A stretch of DNA of 64,000 nt, from positions 218,883,886 to 218,947,885 of the forward strand of contig NC_061115.1 of NCBI RefSeq assembly GCF_002878395.1, written 5' to 3'. Position numbers and translations under genes: made by a program. The notes under the pieces were generated by a model. It searched no databases. It was not told where the DNA came from and saw nothing but the letters and a program-made list of their open reading frames with translations. Below, piece after piece: positions 14,518-27,149 of this stretch. This stretch comes from Capsicum annuum. Its lineage: Eukaryota; Streptophyta; Magnoliopsida; Solanales; Solanaceae. Within the stretch, counting starts at the first letter, position 1. Each line of letters starts with the position of its first letter.

Positions 14518-15146
14518 TTTGTGACTTTATTATTGAGAGTACTCATGGTGATGATTGTAAAACTAGTAGTGAGTACACACATGAGGGCACCTTTGTAGAA
14601 GTCGACTTGAGTGATATCATTCTCTACTTTCTATTTGCTCTGGATAATATGTATGCTATTGTAGAGAGTATGTCATTTAGTTTGGGTGGAGACCACGTGA
14701 AAGGGAAGTGTTGTCTAGACCCGTGTCTATGGCCACTCTTCCCGTTTGACCCCGGTGCCAAATATAGAATTGGTGATAATGGTGCACCCAACTTGTTGCT
14801 TGGTTTACATGACAAGCAAAGTATCATTTTTGGTGAATTATATAGCCAAATCCTTTGTTCATTTTTCATTAATTATGTAATATTTAGTTCAAAGAATCCT
14901 TGGTTATATTCTAAATATGTGCAACCTTGGCATGTTGAGGTGATTTGTTGTGCTTAACCTAACCCTGATGCCATGAGGACTTTGTATTTGTGTGTCCTTT
15001 CTTTGGTTTTACAAGTTTTAGATTTGAGATCAAATCCTTTTCAAGAAGGGGAGGATGATACGATTCAAATAGCCACCTTAGCTTTCAATGACATCATTCG
15101 AATTCAGTACGCGGGGTATCAAGCTTTGGTCGCATTAAGGAAATAG
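14518..15146 (+). pseudogene. C-terminal remnant of a retrotransposon polyprotein, with one internal stop
   Basis: One frame runs from the left edge of the insertion, through an in-frame TAA at 14955-14957, through the polypurine tract and into the LTR, stopping at TAG 15144-15146. After the TAA it includes LYLCVLSLVLQVLDLRSNPF and then QEGEDDT at the polypurine tract. Tails of this kind close the polyproteins of many plant gypsy elements. The 145 or so residues before the TAA match no domain I can name: there is no visible reverse transcriptase, RNase H, integrase or chromodomain motif. The apparent ATG at 14481 lies in satellite and is chance. The 5' part of the gene is missing and the stop makes this a dead copy. 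Function before decay is known only from the family; the unplaced segment could be a lineage-specific extension. Confidence 0.7.
15043..15055 (+). other. Polypurine tract (plus-strand primer site)
   Basis: AAGAAGGGGAGGA is all purine and directly abuts the first base of the LTR (TGATACG). That is the position of the primer for plus-strand DNA synthesis in LTR retrotransposons. It overlaps the codons for QEGED. Confidence 0.85.
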
Positions 15147-15777
15147 GATCCTACATGGAGGGGCCGATTTGAGTACACCAAAGAGCAATCCCATGTGAGA
15201 AAGATTTCTTGGAGCATTGAAGATTGAGGACTCATGGTTTTGGGCCTTCATTAAGGACATTTTGGTTATTTTGCCTTGTCCAAGTAACATTCCAAGACCA
15301 CCCTTTTTCATTAAGGGTATTGTGGTCATTTTGTTATGTAATAAGTTAGACTATAAATAGGTTCTATTAGTTCATTTGCAAGTCAGTTTATGAAAGATGA
15401 AAAATTGAAACACTTGAAATCCTCTATCTTGAGAGTAGACCACCTTAGTATAGTCTTAGTTAGGACTTGGAAAAGTCATCCTTAGTATAGGGCTTGGAAA
15501 AGCCAATATTGTTCTTTGCTTGGAAACGGTGGATCTTGAGGTGAGTCGATTACCTTGGCGGTCACCGTAAGAGTGTGGTTTTGATTATTACATTCATTAG
15601 GGGTTAATGTTGAAATATACTTGGTTCTTAATCTTGTAATAATCTTGGTCTCACTATCTATCCTTTTATTATTTTGCAAATCCGTGTGTTTTTGTGTTTG
15701 TCATCTTGTATCCCTTTGAGTTGCTTGTTCTTCTCACGTTTTGTGGACTGTTTTGGCATCTTGGTGGAATTTTATCA
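15056..15777 (+). mobile_element. Long terminal repeat, family A (722 bp)
   Basis: It begins TGATACG immediately after the polypurine tract and ends TTTTATCA two bases before the primer-binding site. The ends form the inverted pair TGATA/TATCA. A TATA box lies at 15351-15360. In its first half (U3) it is clearly the same family as the two solo LTRs at 32431-33171 and 35911-36654, sharing GGATCCTACATGGAGGGGCC, AGTACACCAAAGAGCAATCC and ATTTTGTTATGTAATAAG. In its R/U5 half it shares only short stretches such as GCGGTCACCGTAAG, so it is a different subfamily or an older copy. Confidence 0.9.
15351..15360 (+). promoter_or_regulatory. LTR TATA box (CTATAAATAG)
   Basis: CTATAAATAG is conserved at the corresponding place in all three family A LTRs of the window. 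It lies about 295 bp into the LTR, so U3 is about 300 bp and transcription would be expected to start some 30 bp downstream. The start is inferred. Confidence 0.8.
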
Positions 15778-15779
15778 TT

Positions 15780-15791
15780 TGGTATCAGATC
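15780..15791 (+). other. Primer-binding site, initiator tRNA-Met type
   Basis: TGGTATCAGATC differs by one base from TGGTATCAGAGC, the complement of the 3' end of plant initiator tRNA-Met that many plant retrotransposons use. It starts two bases after the LTR end, the usual spacing. This fixes the orientation of the fragment and the 3' boundary of the LTR. Confidence 0.85.
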
Positions 15792-16432
15792 ATGGCTTGA
15801 TATTGTTCCCAAGAGATCAATCTTGGGCTCGTAAACTTTAAAAAAAAGTGTTAGAAAACTGAAAAATCAAAAAGAGGCAAATCTGTCCATTTTTTGTGTT
15901 CTTGGCCGAAATTGTGTTCTTCTTGTTGTTGTTGTTTTAGCCGCAATTTATGTCTAAATCTAGGTGTTTTTTGATTGTATTAGTTGTTTATAAGTGTTAA
16001 GTTTTGTCTTCACCAACACCCTTGAGTCTAGATCCAAGTTGAGCTTGAACATTGTTGTTGGTATTGTTGTTACGATTTCAAGAACTTGAACATTGTTGGT
16101 GTTGTTGTGTGGACCAAAACTTGAAGGTGATTTAAGCTCGTGTTGTTGGTATTTTGTTGTGGTTTTTAAGCTTGAAAAAGGTGGTGTTGATGGTTGGAGG
16201 TTCAACGTGAGGATAGGTTTTCAAACTTCTATTGAAAGTTATTGTTGTTCTAGACTATATTTATGCCTAGTTGGAAAAAAGATCTTCAATAGTGTTGTTT
16301 GATCCAAAAGCCAAGTGGAAAGAAGTGAGGCCTTTTTTAGTCTTTAAAACAAATTTCAAACACCTACCAAAAGGGAAAGAGGACAAAAAGATCTACAAAA
16401 GACTTGGTACTAAAAGAGGGAAAAAACATTTT
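15792..16432 (+). mobile_element. 5' untranslated leader of the same retrotransposon, truncated
   Basis: About 640 bp of T- and G-rich sequence follow the primer-binding site, with TTGTTGTTG tracts near 15921-15938 and several GAACATTGTTG-like repeats around 16045-16110. No gag reading frame is reached before satellite resumes near 16433. The small frames here (16093-16302, 16271-16522) show no domain and are not called. The right edge, at AAAAAACATTTTGGCCCG, is uncertain by a few bases because AAAAT also occurs in the satellite. Confidence 0.75.
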
Positions 16433-19400
16433 GGCCCGTTCGCGCCGTTTCGCCCGTTTGTCCAACCAAATGGCCACAAAAATTTAAACGGACCACACTG
16501 GGATGAACCCCAATTTCGCTAGCACGCACCGGTAAATTTTCAGCATACAAAACGCCCATACCACGGGCCCACCCATGAAATCGTGGGCTACAACACATCG
16601 ATTTGGCCCAAAAATACCCCGTTCGCGCCGTTTCGCCAAAAGGACACGAAAATTTAAACGGACTATACTAGGATGATCCCTAACCTCCCTCACATGCCCC
16701 GGTCAATTTTTGGCCGACAGCACACCCGGACCCCAGGCCCACCTACGAAATCGTGGGCTATAGCACACTGATTTTCCACAAAAATGCCCCGTTCGAGCTA
16801 TTTCTCCCGTTTGTCCACCCAAATGGCAACGAAAATTTAAAAGGACAATTTTGGGATGATTCTCAACCTCCTTGGCATACCCCGGTAAATTTTTTCCTCA
16901 TAGAACGCCCGGACCCTAGGCCCACCCCCGAAATTGTGGGCTATAGCACACCGATTTTGCCCAAAAATGCCCCGTTCGCACCGTTTCACCCGTTTGTCCA
17001 CTCAAATAGCCACGATAATTTAAACGGACCACACTGTGATAATCTCCAACCTCCCTAACATTCTCTGGTCAATTTTTAGCACACAATACACCCGAATCCC
17101 GGGCCCACCCCCAAAACTATTTTTCCCATTTGTCCATCCAAATGGCCACGAAAATTTAAATGGACCATACTTGGATGATCCCCAACCTCCCAGGCATGCC
17201 CCGAATGATTTTTGGCCCACAACATACCCGAACCCCGAGCCCACCCCCAAAACCGTGGGCTATAGCACATCGATTTGGCACGAAAATGCCCCGTTCGCGC
17301 CGTTTCGCCCGTTTGTCCTCCCAAATGGCCACTGAAATTTAAACGGACCACAGTGGGATGATCCCCTACCTCCCTGGTACGCCCCGATCAATTTTCATCC
17401 CACAGCACGCCCAAACCCTGGGCCCACCCCAAAAATCGTGAGCTATAGCACAACGATTTGCCCCGAAAATGCCCCGTTCGCGCCGTATCACCCGTTTGTC
17501 CAACCAAATGGCCACAAAAACTTAAACGGACCACACTGGGATGATCCCTAATATCCCTAGCACGCTCTGGTTAATATTTAGCCTACAACATGCCTAGACC
17601 ATGGGCCCACCCATGAAATCGTGGGCTATAGCACACCGATTTGGCCAAAAAATGCCCCGTTCGCGCTGTTTTGCCCGTTTGTCCATCCAAATGGCCAAGA
17701 AAATTTAAACGGACTACACTAGGATGATCCCCAACTTCCCTCTCATGACCCGATCAATTTTTGGCACACAGCACGCTCGGACGCTAGGCCCACCCTCGAA
17801 ATCGTGGGCTATAGCACACCGATTTAGTCTGAAAATGTTTCGTTTGCTCCGTTTAGCCCGTTTGTCCGCCAAAATGACTAAGAAAACTTAACGGAACACA
17901 CTGGGAAGATCCTCATCCTCCCTGGCATACCTCGGTCAATTTTTGACTCATAGAATACCCGAACCTCGGGCCCATCCCCAAAACAGTGGAATATAGAACA
18001 CTAATTTGGTAAGAAAATGCCCCGTTCGCGCCGTTTCGCCCGTTTATCCACCCAAATGGCCACAATAATTTAAACGGACCATATTTGAATGATACCCAAC
18101 CTTCCTGACATGCCTCGATCAATTTTTGGCACACAACACACCCGAAACCTGAGCCCACCCCCAAAACCGTGGGCTATAGCACACCGATTTGGCTCGAAAA
18201 TGACCCGTTCGCGCAGTTTTACCCATTTGTCCACCCAAATGGCCACAAAAATTTAAACGGACCATACTGGTATGATACCCTACCACCTTGGCATGCCCCA
18301 GTCAATTTTCAGCCCTCAACACGCCCGGAACCCGGTCCCACCCCTTAAACGGTGGGCTATAGCACACCGATTTGGCCTAAAAATGCCCCGTTGTGTTGTT
18401 TTGCCCATTTATCTATCTAAATGGCCAAGAAAATTTAAATGGACCATACAGGGACGATCCCCAAGCTCCCTGGATGCCCTGTCAATTTTTGGGGCATAGT
18501 ACACTCGAACTCTGGGCCTACCCCTAAAACCGTGGGCTATAGCACACCGATTTGGCCTGAAAATGCTCCGTTCACATTGTTTCTCCCGTTTGTCCAACCA
18601 AATAGCCACGAAAATTTAAACAGACCACACTGAGATGATCCCCAACATTCCTGGTACCTCTCGGTCGATTTTAGGCCTACAGCACGCCTGGACCCCGGGC
18701 CACCCCCAAAACCGTGGGTAGCACACTGATTTGGCCCGAAAATACCCTGTTCGCGCCGCTTTGCCCGTTTGACCACCCAAATAGCCAAGAAAATTTAAAT
18801 GGACCACGCTGGGCCGATCCCCAACCTCCCAACCACGCTTGGACCCTAGGCCGCCCCTCAAAACCGTGGTCTATAGCACACTGATTTGGCCCGAAAATGC
18901 CTCATTCATGCTATTTTGCCCGTTTGTCCACCCAAATGGCCATGAAAATTTAAACGGACTACACTGGGTCGATCCCCAACCTCTTGAAATGCCCAAATTT
19001 CTAGCCCACCCCTTAAACCGTGGGATATAGCACACTGATTTGGCTCAACAATGCCCCGTTCGCGCCATTTTGCTCGTTTGTCCACCCAAATGGCCATGAA
19101 AATTTAAAAGGACCAGACTGAGATGATCTACAACCTCCCTGGCATGCCCTAGTTGATTGTTGGACAACAGAACACCCGGACCTTAGGCCCACCCCCAAAA
19201 CCTTAGGCTGTAGAACATCTATTTGGCTCAAAAATTTTGCGTTCGCATCGTTTCGCTCGTTTGTGCAGCCAAATAGCCACGAAAATTTTAATGAACCACA
19301 CTGAATGATCCCCAATCTCCCTAGCATGCCCCGATCAATTTTTATCCCACATCACGCCCGTACCCTGGGCCAACCCCTAAAACCGTGTGCGATAAGACAC

Positions 19401-22259
19401 CGATTTGGCCCGAAAAAGCCCTATTCGTGTCCTTTCGCCCTTATCTACCTAAATGGCCACGAAAATATAAAAGGACCACACTAGGATGATCCCCAACTTT
19501 CCTGGCATGCGCCGGTCGATTTTCAACCCACAGCACGCCCGAACCCGTGCCCACCCCATAAACTGTGGGTTATAGTGCATTGATTTTGCCCGAAAATGGC
19601 CCGTCCACATCGTTTCGCCCGTTTATCCTCCCAAATGGCCACGAAAATTGAAACTGACCACACGGAGATTATTTGCAACTCTCCTAGCATGCCTCGGTAG
19701 ATTTTCAGCCAACAGCACACCCGAACTCCAGGCCCACCCCTAAATCTTTGGGCTATCGCACATCGATTTGGCCTAAAAATGCCCAGTTCACGCCGTTTCA
19801 CATATTTTCCAACCCAAATAGCAACGAAAACTTAAACGAACCACACTTGGATGATCCCCAGCCTCCCTGGTAGGCCCCGGTATATTTTCGGCCCACAGCA
19901 CATCTAAACCCTGGGCCCACCCCCAAAACTATGGGCTATTGCACATCGATTTGGCCTAAAAATGCCCCATTCGTGTCGTTTCACCCAGTTGTCCACCCAA
20001 ATTGCCATGAAAATATAAACGGACTACATTGGGACAATCGACAACCTCTCGATCATGCCCCGCTCGATTTTTGGCCCACATCACTCTCGAACCCTAGGTC
20101 CACCCTCGAACCTATGGGATAACACACCGATTTGGCCTAAAAATAACCACAATGGGATGATCCCCAACTTCCTTGGCACGCCCCGATTGATTTTTGGCCC
20201 ATAGCACGCCCGGACCCCGGGCCTACCTCTAAAACCGTGGGCTATAGTATACTGATTTGGCGTGAAAATGCCTCGTTCGTATCGTTTCGCTTGTTTGTCT
20301 GCCTAAATGGCCGTAAAAATTTAAATGGACCGTACTAAGATGATCTCCAACCTCCCTAGCATGCCCCAATAAATTTTTGGCCAATAGCACGCCCAGACCT
20401 GGGGCCAACCCCAAAACCGTGGGCTATAGCGCACCAATTTAGCCTAAAAATGCCCCATTCAGGCTGTTTCACCCATTTGTCCACCCAAATGGCAAGGAAA
20501 ATTTAAATGGATCACACTGGGACGATCCCCAACCGCCCTGTCAGTCCCTGGTCAATTTTAGGCCACATCATGCCCATACCCCGGGCCCATCCCCAAAATC
20601 TTAGGAAATAACACATTGAATTAGCTCAAAATGCCCCGTTCGCGTTGTTTTACTCGTTTATCCCCCCAAATGGCCATGAAAATTTAAACGGACCACACTG
20701 AGATGATCCCCAACTTCCCTAGCATGTTGTGGATGATTTTAGGCCCATAGCACGCTCAGACCCCAAGCCCACCCCGAAATCGTGGGCTATAGCAATCGAT
20801 TTGTCCCGGAAATACCGCGTTCGCACCGTTTCGCCTGTTTGTCCACCCAAATAGCCACAAAAATTTCATCGGACCACACTGGGACTATCCCTAATTCCCT
20901 GGAATGGCCCGATCGATTTTGGGTCTACAACACGCTTGAACCCTGGGCCCACCCTCGAAATCGTGGGCTATAGCATATCGATTTGACCAAAAAATGTCAC
21001 GTTCACGCCATTTCGCCCGTTTGTCCACCCAAACGGCCACGAAAATTTAAATGGACAATACTGGGATGATCGCTAACCTCTCAAGCATGCCCTGCTCGAT
21101 TTTTAGCCCACAGTACGCTAAAACCCTGAGCCCACCCCAAAAACTGTGGACTGTAGCAGACCGATTTGGTGTGAAAATGCCCCGTTCGCGTCACTTCGCC
21201 CGTTTGTCCACCTAAATGGCTAGGAAAATTTAAATGGACTGTAATAAGACGATCCCCAACCTCCCTAGCATGCCCCGATTAATTTTTGGCCCACAGCACT
21301 CCCGGACCCCGACCCCACCCCTAAAACCATGGACTATAGCACACCAATTTGGCCTAAAAATGCCCCATTCATGCTGTTTCACCTGTTTTTCCACCCAAAT
21401 GGCCACAAAAATTTTAACGGACCACACTGGGATGATTCCCAACCGCCCTGTCACACCTCGGTCAATATTCGGTTAACAGCACGCCCAGACCCCGAGCTCA
21501 CCCCCAAACCCGTAGGCTAAAGCTCATCAAATTGGCTCGAAAATGCCCCGTTCACGCTGTTTCACCCGTTTGACCACCCAAATGGCCACGAAAATTTAAA
21601 TGAACCGGACTGGGATGATCCCTAACCTCCCTAGCATGCGCCGATTAATTTTTGGCCCACAGCACGCCCGGACCACGAGCACACCCCCGAAACCGTGGGC
21701 TATAGCACACCTATTTGGCCTAAATATGCCCCATTCACGCTATTTTGCCTGTTTGTCCTCCCAAATGGCCATAAAAATTTAAACGGACCATACTGGGACC
21801 ATCTCCAATCGCCCTGTCATGCCCCGGTCGATTTTCAGCCCACAGCACGCCCATACCCCACACCCACCCCCAAAATCATAGGCTATAGCACACCGATTTA
21901 TCTAAAAAATGCTCCGTTCGTGATGTTTCACCTGCTTATCCACCCAAATGGCCATAAATATTTAAAAGGACCACACTAAGACTATCCCAAACCTCCCAGG
22001 CATGACCCGGTTGGTTTTTCGCCCACAGCACGCCCGTACCCCGGGCCCACCCCCAAAACCATGGGGTATAGCTCACCAATTTGGCCCAAAAATGATTAGT
22101 TCATGCCGTTTTGACCATTTGTCCACCCAAGTAGCCACAAAAATTTAAACGGACCACACTAGGACAATTCCCAACTCCTTGGCATACCTCGGTAAATACC
22201 CCCTGACAGCACTGGGATAATTCCTAACCTCCATAGCACGCCCCGATCAATTTTTGGCC

Positions 22260-22570
22260 CACAACATGCCCGAACCTCAGGTCCACCCCCAAAACTATGG
22301 GCTATTATAGCATAAGGATTTAGCCTGAAAATGCCCTATTCGCGTCGTTTCACCCGTTTACCCACTCAAATGGCCACAAAAATTAAAACGAACCACACTG
22401 AGATGATCTCCAACCTCCTTGGAATGCCCCGATCAATTTTTAGCCCATAGCATGCCCAGACCCTGGGCCCACCCCCAAAATCGTGGGCTATAGCACATCG
22501 ATTTTGCCCAAAAAAGGCCCGTTCGCACCATTTTGCCTGTTTGCCTACCCAAATGGCCTCAAAAATTTAA
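22260..22570. repeat. Duplicated satellite segment, copy 1 (pair 4886 bp apart)
   Basis: It carries the rare variants GGGCTATTATAGCAT, TTTACCCACTCAAATGG and AAAAAAGGCCCGTTCGC in the same order and spacing as 27150-27460. GCTATTATAG starts at 22301 here and at 27187 there. Confidence 0.8.
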
Positions 22571-22749
22571 ACGGATCACACTAGGGAAATCCCTAACTCC
22601 CTGGCATGCCTCGATAAATACCCCCAAAATCGTGGGCTATACCACACCGATTTCGCTAAAAAATTCCCCGTTCGCGTCCTTTTACCAGTTTGTCCACCCA
22701 AATGGCCACAAAAATTTAAACTGACCACACTGGGATGATCCCCAACCTC

Positions 22750-23930
22750 CCTAGCATATCCTTGCTAATTTTTCGCCAACAGCACGCCCAAACCCCATGC
22801 CCACCCCTAAAACTGTGGGCTATAGCACACCGATTTAGCCCTAAAATTCCCCGTTCGCGTCGTTTTGCCCGTTTGTCCACGCAAATTGCCACAAAAATTT
22901 AAACGGACCGCACTGGGATGATCCCCAACCTCTCCGACATGCCACGATCAATTTTTGGCGCACACCACACCTAACACCTGGGCCCGCCCCCGAAACTGTG
23001 GCCTATATCACACCAATTTGGCCTAAAATGCCCCGTTCGTGCTGTTTTTCCGTTTGTCCTACAAATGGCCACAAAAATTTAAACGGACCACACTGGGATG
23101 ATCCCCAACCTCCCTAGCATACCCCCATTAATTTTTGGCCCACAGAATGCTCGAACCCTGGGCCACCCCCAAAACCGTGGGGTATAGCTTACTGATTTGG
23201 CCCAAAAATACCCTATTCGGTTTGTTTTGCCCATTTGTCCACCAAAATGGCCACGAAAATTTAAACGAACCATACTGGGATGATCCCCAACCTCCCTGAC
23301 ATGCCCTGGATGATTTTCAGCGTAAATCATGCCCAGATCCCAGATCCACCCCCGAAACCGTGGGCTATAGAACATTGATTTGGTACAAAAATGCCGCGTT
23401 CACGCTATTTCCCCTATTTGTCCACCCAAATGGCTGAAAAAATTTAAACAGACCATACTGGGATAATCTCCAACCTTCATAGCACGCTTCGGTCACTTTT
23501 TTCCCACAGAACGCTCGGACCCTAGTCCCTTTACCAAAACCGTGGGCTATAGCACACTGATTTGGCTCAAAAATGCCCCGTTCGCGCCGTTTAGGCCGTT
23601 TGTCCACCCAAATGGCCACAAAATTTTAAACGGACCACCCTGGGATGATCCCCAACCTCTTTGACATATGACGGCTGATTTTCGACCAATAGAACGCCTG
23701 GATCCGGACCCATCCTCAAAACCGTGGGCAATAGTACACCGATTTAACCGAAAAATGCCCCGTTCCCACCCTTTTGCCTGTTTGTCCATCCAAATGGCCA
23801 CAAAAATTTTAATGGACCATACTGGGATTATCCCAACCCCCTTGGCACTCCCCTATTAATTTTTAGCCGTCAGCACACCCGAACCCCAGGCCCACCAACG
23901 AAACCATAGGCAATAGCACATTGATTTGGC
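22750..23930. repeat. 1.6-kb-spaced higher-order segment, copy 1
   Basis: Shared rare variants with 24350-25530 at a constant offset of about 1600 bp: GCCCTAAAAT, TGTCCTACAAATGGCC (offset 1601), CATACCCCC, AATGCTCGAACC, and GACCAATAGAACG with GGATC (offset about 1600), ending at CCACC-AACCATAGG. The unit corresponds to about nine monomers and two copies lie close together. Confidence 0.8.
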
Positions 23931-24349
23931 TCGAAAATGCCCCATTCGTGCTGTTACGCCCGTTTGTCCACCCAAATTGCCACAAAAATTTAAACGAACC
24001 ATATTGGGATGATCCCCAACCTCTCTGACATGCTCCGGTCGATTTTTGACCAACAACACGATTGGACCCCAGGCCTACCCCCGAAACTGTGGGCTATAGC
24101 AAACCGATTTGGCTTAAAAATACCTCGTTCTCGCCGTTTCTCCCATTTGTCCGTCGAAATGGACCTGAAAATTTAAACGGACCACACTGGTATGATCCCC
24201 AACCTCCCAGGCATGCCCCGGTTGATTTTCGGCCTACAGCACGCTCAGAGATCGGGCCCACCCCAAAAACTGTGGGCTATAGCACTCCAATTTAGCCCGA
24301 AAATGCTGCGTTCGCGCTATTTCGACCACACTTGGATGATACCCAACCT

Positions 24350-25530
24350 CTTTGTCATGCCCCGGTTGATTTTCAGCCGATAACATGCTCGGACCCCAGG
24401 CCCACCCCCAAAACCATGGGCTATAGCACACCGATTTTGCCCTAAAATGCCCCGTTCATGCTGTTTTACCCGTTTGTCCACCCAAATTTCCACAAAAATT
24501 TAAACGAACCACACTGGGATGATCCCCAACCTCCCTGGCATGCCACAATCAATTTTTGGCCCACACAACGTCCGACAACTGGGCCCGCCTCCAAAACTGT
24601 GGCCTGTAGCACACCAATTTGGCCCAAAATGCCCCGTTCGCGCCGTTTTCTCGTTTGTCCTACAAATGGCCATAAAAATTTAAACGGACCACACTGGGAT
24701 GATCTCCAACCTCCCTATCATACCCCCGTCAATTTTTGCCCCACAGAATGCTCGAACCTTGGGTCACCCCCAAAACTATGCGCTATAGCACACTGATTTG
24801 GCTTGAAAATACTCCATTCGCTTTGTTTTACCCGTTTGACCACCAAAATGGCCACAAAAATTCAAATGGACCATACTGGGATGATTCCCAACCTCCCTGG
24901 CATGCCCTGGCCGATTTTCAGCCCAAAGCACGCCCGGATCCCGGATCAACCCCCAAAACTGGGGGCTATAGCACACCGATTTGGTGCAAAAGTGCCCCAT
25001 TCGCGCCATTTCCCCTATTTGTCCATCAAAATGGCCAGAAAAATTTAAATAGACCATACTAGGATAATCTCCAACCTCCCTAGCACGCTCCGGTCGATTT
25101 TTTCCCACAGCACGCTCGGACCCTGGACCTTCACCAAAACCGTGGTCTATAGCACACTGATTTGGCCCAAAAATGCCCCGTTCGCGCTGTTTAGACTGTT
25201 TGTCCACCCAAATGGCCACAAAATTTTAAACGGACCTCCCTGGTATGATCCCCAACCTCTTTGACATATGCCGGCCGATTTTTGACCAATAGAACGGCCG
25301 GATCAGGACCACTCCTTGAAACCGTGGGCAATAGTACACCGATTTGGCCCAAAAATGCCCCGTTCCCGCCCTTTCGCCCGTTTGTCCATCCAAATGGCCA
25401 CCAAAATTTTAACGGACCACATTGGGATGATCCCAACCTCCCTGGCATGCCCCGGTCAATTTTCAGCCCACAGCACGCCCGAATCCCAGGCCCACCATTG
25501 AAACCATAGGCTAGAGCACATCGATTTGGC
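24350..25530. repeat. 1.6-kb-spaced higher-order segment, copy 2
   Basis: Partner of 22750-23930, with the same series of rare monomer variants. The two copies have since diverged by substitutions and small indels, so this duplication is older than those to the right of 47 kb. Confidence 0.8.
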
Positions 25531-27149
25531 TAAAAAATGACCCAAAACCGCAGGCTATTGCACACGGATTTGCCCTAAAAATGACCCATTCACACCATTT
25601 CGCACGTTTATCCACCCAAATGGCCAAGAAAATTTAAACGGACCATACTCGGAAGATCCCCAACCTCCCTGGCATGCCCCGATCAATTTTTGGCCTACAG
25701 CACACCCGGACCCCGGGTCCACTCCCAAAACCGTGGGCTATAGCACATCGGTTTTGCCTGAAAATGCCCCGTTCATGCCGTTTCGCCCGATTGTCCACCC
25801 AAAGGGCCTCAAAAATTTAAACGGACAACACTAAGATGATCCTCAACCTCCCTAACATGCTCCGGTTGATTTTCAGCCCACATCATGCTCGAATCCCTGG
25901 CCTACCCCCAAAACCTTGGGCTATAGCTCCCCGATTTAGCCCGAAAATGTCCCGTTCGAGTATTTTCGCCTATTTGTCCACCCAAATCACCGCAAATATT
26001 TAAACGGACCACGCTGGAATGATCCCCATCCTCCCCGACACGCCTCGGTAGATTTTCATCCCACAGCACGCTTGGACCCCGGGCCCACCCCTAAAACTGT
26101 GGGCTTATGCCCGAAAATGCCCCGTTTTTGCCGTTTTGCCCGTTTGTTCATCAAACTGGCCACAAAAATTTAAACGGATCATACTAAGATGATCCCCAAC
26201 CTCCCTAGCATGCACCGGTCAATTTTTGGCCCACAGCAACCCCAGACCCTAGGCCTACCCATGAAACCGTGGGCTATAGCCCACTAATTTTACTTGAAAA
26301 TGGCCCATTTGCGCCGTTTTGCTCGTTTGTCCATCCAAATGTCCATAAAAATTTAAACAGACCACACTAGAACGATTCCCAACCTCTCTGTCATGCCCTG
26401 ATCTATTTTTTCCCCACAGCATGCCCGGACCCCGAGCCCACCCCCAAAACCGTGGGCTATTGCATATCAATTTTGCCTGAAAATGTCCTATTCACTCCTT
26501 TTCGCCTGTTTGTCCACCCAAATGGCCACAAAAGATTAAACGAACCATACTGGGATGATCCCCAACCTCCCTGGAATGCCCCGATCTATTTTTAACCCAC
26601 AACACATTCAAACGCTGGGCCTACCCCCAAAACCATAGGTTATAGCACACTAATTTAGCCAAAAAAACCCTGTTCACACCATTTTACCCGTTTGTCCACC
26701 CAAATAACACGAAAATTAAAATGGACCACACTGGTACGATTCTCAACCTCCCTAGTACACCCTGGTCGATTTTCGGCCCATAGCATGCTCGGACCCCAAG
26801 TCCACCCCCAAAACCATGGGCTATAGCATATCGATTTGGCTAAAAAATTCGCTGTTCGCGCCGTTTCGCCAGTTTGTCCACCCAAATGGCCAAGAAAATT
26901 TGAACGGACTACACTAGGATGATCCCCAACCTCCATGGCATGCCCCGGTTTATTTTTGGCCGCGACAGCACGCCTGGACCTCGGGCCTACCCTTAAAACC
27001 CCAGGCTATAGCACACTGTTTTCACCCAAAAATGCCCCATTTCCATCGTTCTCTCGTTTGACCATCCAAATGGCCACAAAAATTTAAACAGACAGCACTG
27101 GAATGATACCCAACCTCCATGGCACACCCCGGTTAATTTTTGGTCCACA

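Larger units (their letters stand above)
14516..16432 (+). mobile_element. Gypsy-type retrotransposon fragment: 3' internal end - LTR - 5' leader
   Basis: This 1.9-kb insertion contains, left to right, the end of an internal region with an open polyprotein tail, a polypurine tract, one complete LTR (15056-15777), a primer-binding site and about 640 bp of untranslated leader. In an intact element the order is LTR - primer site - internal - polypurine tract - LTR. Here internal sequence lies on both outer sides of a single LTR. This is the structure of a one-LTR circle opened inside its internal region, or of the middle of two tandem elements with their outer parts lost. Satellite ends at monomer position about 64 on the left and resumes at about 33 on the right, so about 32 bp of monomer are present on both sides. 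No 5-bp target duplication is seen at the outer ends. Confidence 0.85.

Noticed and set aside
15780..15791. tRNA gene at the tRNA-Met-like sequence
   Set aside because: Only the 12 bases of a primer-binding site are present; there is no cloverleaf or internal promoter box.
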